A stretch of DNA of 55,687 nucleotides. It comes from Bacteroidales bacterium (GTDB lineage Bacteria > Bacteroidota > Bacteroidia > Bacteroidales > JAAUTT01). The DNA lies in contig JANYAP010000053.1 in NCBI GenBank assembly GCA_025361285.1, positions 1 to 55,687 on the forward strand, read 5' to 3'. Below are positions 52,601 through 55,687 of the stretch, piece by piece. Below the pieces are notes generated by a model, which made no database searches, was not told where the DNA came from, and saw only the letters and a program-made list of their open reading frames with translations. A program made the translations under genes and the position numbers. Within the stretch, counting starts at the first letter, position 1; each line of letters starts with the position of its first letter.

Positions 52601-55102
52601 TTAGAAGCTAAAATTCACACCCACCAAATAGGTAGCACCAATGCGATCGGTATAAGCAAATTCCTTGCTGTCGTTGCTCGGAATAAAGTTACGGGCATTT
52701 ACATACACGCTATTTTCCTTCCAAACTTTATACGAAATCTTTATTGTAGGTATCATTTTAGCTTTTACCTTGTACATATCCGATGCGCCTAATGCATCAG
52801 CAACATCAACCTTATTCATCATAATAGTTTGTGAACTATAAAAATATGCTGTTGCAAAAATCGATAATTTATCGGTTGGCATATAATCTATAGACAACCC
52901 ACCGTAAAACGTTGGAGTACTTTTGTTGTAGGTGTCAATGGTATCGGCACTCGCAAAATCAGTTTTTGATGAGTACTGCTGATTTTTGTTAGCATTAATT
53001 TCGCCAAAACGTGTAGCATTAAAATATGGGTTAGGTACCACGTTGCCATTTATTGTAACTGTTGGAGTAATTGCAGCACCATCAGCAGCTAATGGCTTAC
53101 TAATCATTGTACTAAAGTCTTGCCAAATAGTTCTATTATAGAAATTGTTAATTTTTGTTTCCTGCAATGTTCCAAATAATCTAAAGTTTAATTCTTTATT
53201 TAAAGCCACACTAATGTTAGTGGTTATACCTTGTTGAACTGTTGTCATATCAAAGTTATGATAACTAATTGTTCCAGTTATATCTCCTAAAGATGGGCTT
53301 TTACTTAATCCCATAAATACATAAGTCCAATCGGCGTTAAAACTCATACTATCTGGTACAAAATAGCTATAATCTTTTGTCTCGGTTCTAAAAGCCTCAA
53401 TGTCAACGATAATATGTTTGCCTAATTTTGTTCTATATCCAAGTTCAATCATATCAGCTGTAGGGAGCTTTAAATTTTGGTTGCCGTTCCAAATAAGTGT
53501 GTACGACGATGGGCCGCCAGGTACAGTATTTGGTTCTATAATATTCCAATGATAATCGGCGTGAGTATCAACAATAAACGGACCACGGTTTGCTCGCGAA
53601 TAAACAGCACGTACAATATTATTATCGGTTATATTAAATGTTGAAATAAACTGGTACGTAAAATAAGTTTTGTTTGGCAAATTATACTTATCGGCACGTA
53701 AAGCTGCTATTAAGCGAAGTTTTTCGAATGGTTTGTAATCGGCACGAATAAAACCTGCCATACCAGTAAGTAATTTATCGCCATTTAAAAAACCTTCATT
53801 TTTAGCTATATCAACATAATCCTTATCGCTATAAACAGTGTTAGAATAGCTTATACCAGGACGAAGTGTTAATTTATTAAGTTTGTACTCGTACTCCAAT
53901 TGAGTATTTAAAATTTTAGGTGAAATATGCCAGGCTGGTTTACCACGCTCCACCTGCTGATTACCCCACATATAGTTAGTTTGGAAATCGAACCCGTAGG
54001 CTTTTGTTTTAAAATCGACATATTGTGTGTTCGACTTACGACCAGCATAAGGCATTTGGTGGTTTCCGAGCGATGTTAAAACAATATCGGACTCCTGCAC
54101 ACCTGTTGAAAGGTTAAAATGCACATCTTTATTTAAATCGTAAAACAAAAATGCATTTGCTCCATAATTACTCGCCGAATGTTTTTTACTAATAATTTGG
54201 TCTTTAAAATCACCCTCTGCTGGTTGTTTCTTTCTCGAAGGCATTGGATCCCAATAGGTAGTTAGAGTATCCATTTCATCGTAAGTAAAGCTCTTATTTA
54301 AATCGAAAACATAAAACTTATCATCAAACCTTTCGGCGGTAAGATAATTACCCGATACGCGAAACTTAAATTTATCGCCTACCCCACCCGATAGTCCAAG
54401 ATTTGCAATTTTGGTGTTTTGTGTTCCAACCTGAACATTTCCGTGGGCGCTTAATTTATTGCTTTCGGGCGTTTTAGTAATTATATTTATTACACCTGCC
54501 ACTGCGTTAGGCCCGTACAAAGCGCTCGATGGGCCGCGTATTACCTCGATACGTTCCACATCGTTAATATCAATTGGTAAACTTTCCCAAAAAGTACCGC
54601 CAAACGAGTAGTTATAAACAGGTCGATTGTCTATCATTACAAGCGACATAGCATCTTCGGAATAAACAAACATATTTTTTGGTGGAACGTTATCGTTTCC
54701 ACGAATGTGCATATCGTAATTACCAGTAGTTTTCTCGCGCACAATCATACCTGGCACTAAACGTAAAGCTTCGGGTATACTACGAGCACCCGATTTAATA
54801 AGCTCTTCCTTAGATATAACAGTGGTTGAAAGTGGCGATTGAAACACTTTTTCTTTTGATTTTGATGCCGACGAAACGTCCTTATTCAAAATCATTTGCA
54901 AAAGCTCGTCGGCGCTAACGCCCATAATCGATGCTAGGTTTATAAGTTCTTCGAACGGAAGGTTAAGAAGCTGTTCGTAAGTCATTTCCATAATCTCATC
55001 GCGCGTGGGTACCTTTTTATCGGTTTGCTGTGCAAATAATTGCGATGAGTAGGCTAAACAAAAGGCAAGAATAAAGATTTTGAATATATTTTGAATTTTC
55101 AT
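52601..55102 (-). CDS. TonB-dependent receptor
   Basis: An 833-residue outer-membrane receptor: signal peptide 1-24 (FAQQ), a helical region about 30-75 of the MTYEQLLNLPFEELINL type, the plug domain (VFQSPLSTTVISKEELIKSGARSIPEALRLVPGMIV, and VERIEVIRGPSSALYGPNAVAGVINIITK), then a beta-barrel ending in an aromatic strand (TYLVGVNFSF). The short LL-N-L-EEL-x-NL region before the plug is typical of receptors encoded next to YfiR-like proteins, which matches the gene upstream. There is no SusD partner. The ligand is unknown. It lies 25 bases downstream of the YfiR-like remnant. Confidence 0.93.
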   Translation of the reverse strand: MKIQNIFKIFILAFCLAYSSQLFAQQTDKKVPTRDEIMEMTYEQLLNLPFEELINLASIMGVSADELLQMILNKDVSSASKSKEKVFQSPLSTTVISKEELIKSGARSIPEALRLVPGMIVREKTTGNYDMHIRGNDNVPPKNMFVYSEDAMSLVMIDNRPVYNYSFGGTFWESLPIDINDVERIEVIRGPSSALYGPNAVAGVINIITKTPESNKLSAHGNVQVGTQNTKIANLGLSGGVGDKFKFRVSGNYLTAERFDDKFYVFDLNKSFTYDEMDTLTTYWDPMPSRKKQPAEGDFKDQIISKKHSASNYGANAFLFYDLNKDVHFNLSTGVQESDIVLTSLGNHQMPYAGRKSNTQYVDFKTKAYGFDFQTNYMWGNQQVERGKPAWHISPKILNTQLEYEYKLNKLTLRPGISYSNTVYSDKDYVDIAKNEGFLNGDKLLTGMAGFIRADYKPFEKLRLIAALRADKYNLPNKTYFTYQFISTFNITDNNIVRAVYSRANRGPFIVDTHADYHWNIIEPNTVPGGPSSYTLIWNGNQNLKLPTADMIELGYRTKLGKHIIVDIEAFRTETKDYSYFVPDSMSFNADWTYVFMGLSKSPSLGDITGTISYHNFDMTTVQQGITTNISVALNKELNFRLFGTLQETKINNFYNRTIWQDFSTMISKPLAADGAAITPTVTINGNVVPNPYFNATRFGEINANKNQQYSSKTDFASADTIDTYNKSTPTFYGGLSIDYMPTDKLSIFATAYFYSSQTIMMNKVDVADALGASDMYKVKAKMIPTIKISYKVWKENSVYVNARNFIPSNDSKEFAYTDRIGATYLVGVNFSF

Positions 55103-55127
55103 GGTTATATTATTGTTATATTAATAC

Positions 55128-55601
55128 TTAATTTACTGGTATTCCTAACGATACAAGCGATGAATTTACCTTTAAGTGATGCGATTCGATAGCACTTTTC
55201 GATATTTGAAACGATTGCTTCGTGCCTGTTTCAACAAAGTTAATACCATAAACTGCCGAATTACTATCGGTAATAATTAAAACACTTCTTCCTTCGAGTT
55301 GATGATCAGCGTCGGTTGCCGATTTTTTATGCGACGACGAAATATAAAGTATCTGCGACCCAATAGCTTCCAAAGCGCTACCAATCTTTTTTATTTCCAT
55401 GGTGGCGCTACCAATTTTTTTAATTTTGGCAATGTTTTCCAGTTCGCCAATTATTGGTGAATCGCCAAGAACCGCTATTTGAAAAGTCGAACCAGTGGTT
55501 GGCCATTCAATATAATTAGTAAAGTTGTAAATAAACAGAGCCTTAAACTCAGACCTCCTGACTTGGCGTAGTTTAAAATGTCGCAGATTTATATACCAAT
55601 T
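55128..55601 (-). pseudogene. YfiR-like (DUF4154) protein, 5'-truncated
   Basis: The frame is open from 55601 (after a TAA) to the stop at 55128 and translates to a YfiR/HmsC-type domain: SEFKALFIYNFTNYIEWP, then FQIAVLGDSPIIGELENIA and QILYISSSHKK. No ATG, GTG or TTG occurs early in the frame, and the signal peptide expected for this periplasmic family is missing. The only ATG (55400) would give a 90-residue fragment lacking the YIEWP strand. The 5' end appears lost where another coding frame, a probable transposase tail, ends at 55573. YfiR proteins restrain a diguanylate cyclase in the Yfi system; with the receptor they form a recurrent signalling unit. Confidence 0.65.
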
Positions 55602-55686
55602 TTAAATTAGTACCTGGAAATTCGGTTTCAGAGTCATTTAAATGAATGCATATTTTTTGCACAGCTTCATTGTCCCTATTGGATGC
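55573..55686 (-). CDS. C-terminal fragment of a probable transposase (runs off the window edge)
   Basis: The frame from 55686 to a TAA at 55573-55575 encodes 37 residues ending LNDSETEFPGTNLKLVYKSATF. An ending of the type LN-TET-FPGT-LRLVY resembles the C-terminus of DDE transposases from memory, but I cannot test it. It overlaps the open YfiR frame at its start and could be the insertion that removed the yfiR 5' end. The rest of the gene is outside the window. Confidence 0.4.
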   Translation of the reverse strand, partial: ASNRDNEAVQKICIHLNDSETEFPGTNLKLVYKSATF

Positions 55687-55687
55687 C

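Noticed and set aside
55128-55400. 90-codon ORF as an intact small gene
   Set aside because: The YfiR-like frame continues 67 codons upstream of its ATG and includes conserved family strands, so the ATG is internal to a truncated gene.

Overview
The window is AT-rich DNA from a member of the Bacteroidota, most likely of the Bacteroidales/Marinilabiliales type. The pointers are TAnnTTTG/TTTG promoter elements, few Shine-Dalgarno sites, lipoproteins with short lipoboxes, a TonB-dependent receptor, an S46 dipeptidyl-peptidase, a glycine-lipid acyltransferase pair and a Bacteroidetes-type dcw cluster. The genus cannot be named from the sequence alone. I found no rRNA, tRNA or CRISPR array.

Layout. 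1-1.7 kb: a roughly 90-bp inverted repeat abuts an N-terminally truncated FtsX/MacB permease. 1.8-8 kb: a small conserved-looking protein, a coiled-coil lipoprotein, a hybrid histidine kinase (HK-REC-Hpt) and an APC amino-acid permease. 8-13.6 kb (minus strand): glsB and glsA for glycine lipids, a glycosyltransferase, an LpxH-like phosphoesterase and a GH1 beta-glucosidase. 13.7-18.6 kb: an rRNA m5C methyltransferase, a SiaB-like protein, RNase HI and a DPP7-type S46 peptidase. 18.7-23.8 kb: the rimP-nusA-infB operon on the minus strand, with a strong promoter and a UUCG-loop hairpin in its leader. 23.8-31 kb (minus strand): a large ABCG-like ABC transporter, a lipoprotein, then coaX, an outer-membrane barrel, lptC and a small membrane protein. 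31-33 kb: tatD and a type I asparaginase. 33.3-35.4 kb: an accessory patch with a RES-Xre toxin-antitoxin pair and an Rpn-type PD-(D/E)XK protein. 35.5-51.3 kb: the dcw cluster mraZ-rsmH-ftsL-ftsI-murE-mraY-murD-ftsW-murG-murC-ftsQ-ftsA-ftsZ, preceded by four MraZ boxes at exact 10-bp spacing. 51.4-55.7 kb: a Gfo/Idh/MocA oxidoreductase, then on the minus strand a TonB-dependent receptor downstream of a YfiR-like gene that lacks a start, next to a probable transposase tail.

The clearest unexplained signal is the intergenic DNA. At least four copies (3.4, 16.3, 28.9 and 49.7 kb) belong to one family of roughly 130-bp elements. They are bounded by facing arrays of degenerate 7-bp units (GGCTGTA-like) and share a core that starts GTAGGARCTTCGTTA. 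Three other arrays of different sequence but the same 7-bp period sit in junctions of the division cluster: ftsL-ftsI, murD-ftsW (a perfect 41-bp palindrome) and after ftsZ. A second element type, with TTGTTACTTTTTT-like inverted ends, occurs at 2.2 and 47.4 kb. Other junctions carry further inverted-repeat elements. The cell-wall and division genes themselves look intact, so the repeats have been tolerated only in gaps and may act as terminators, mRNA-processing sites or passive mobile DNA.
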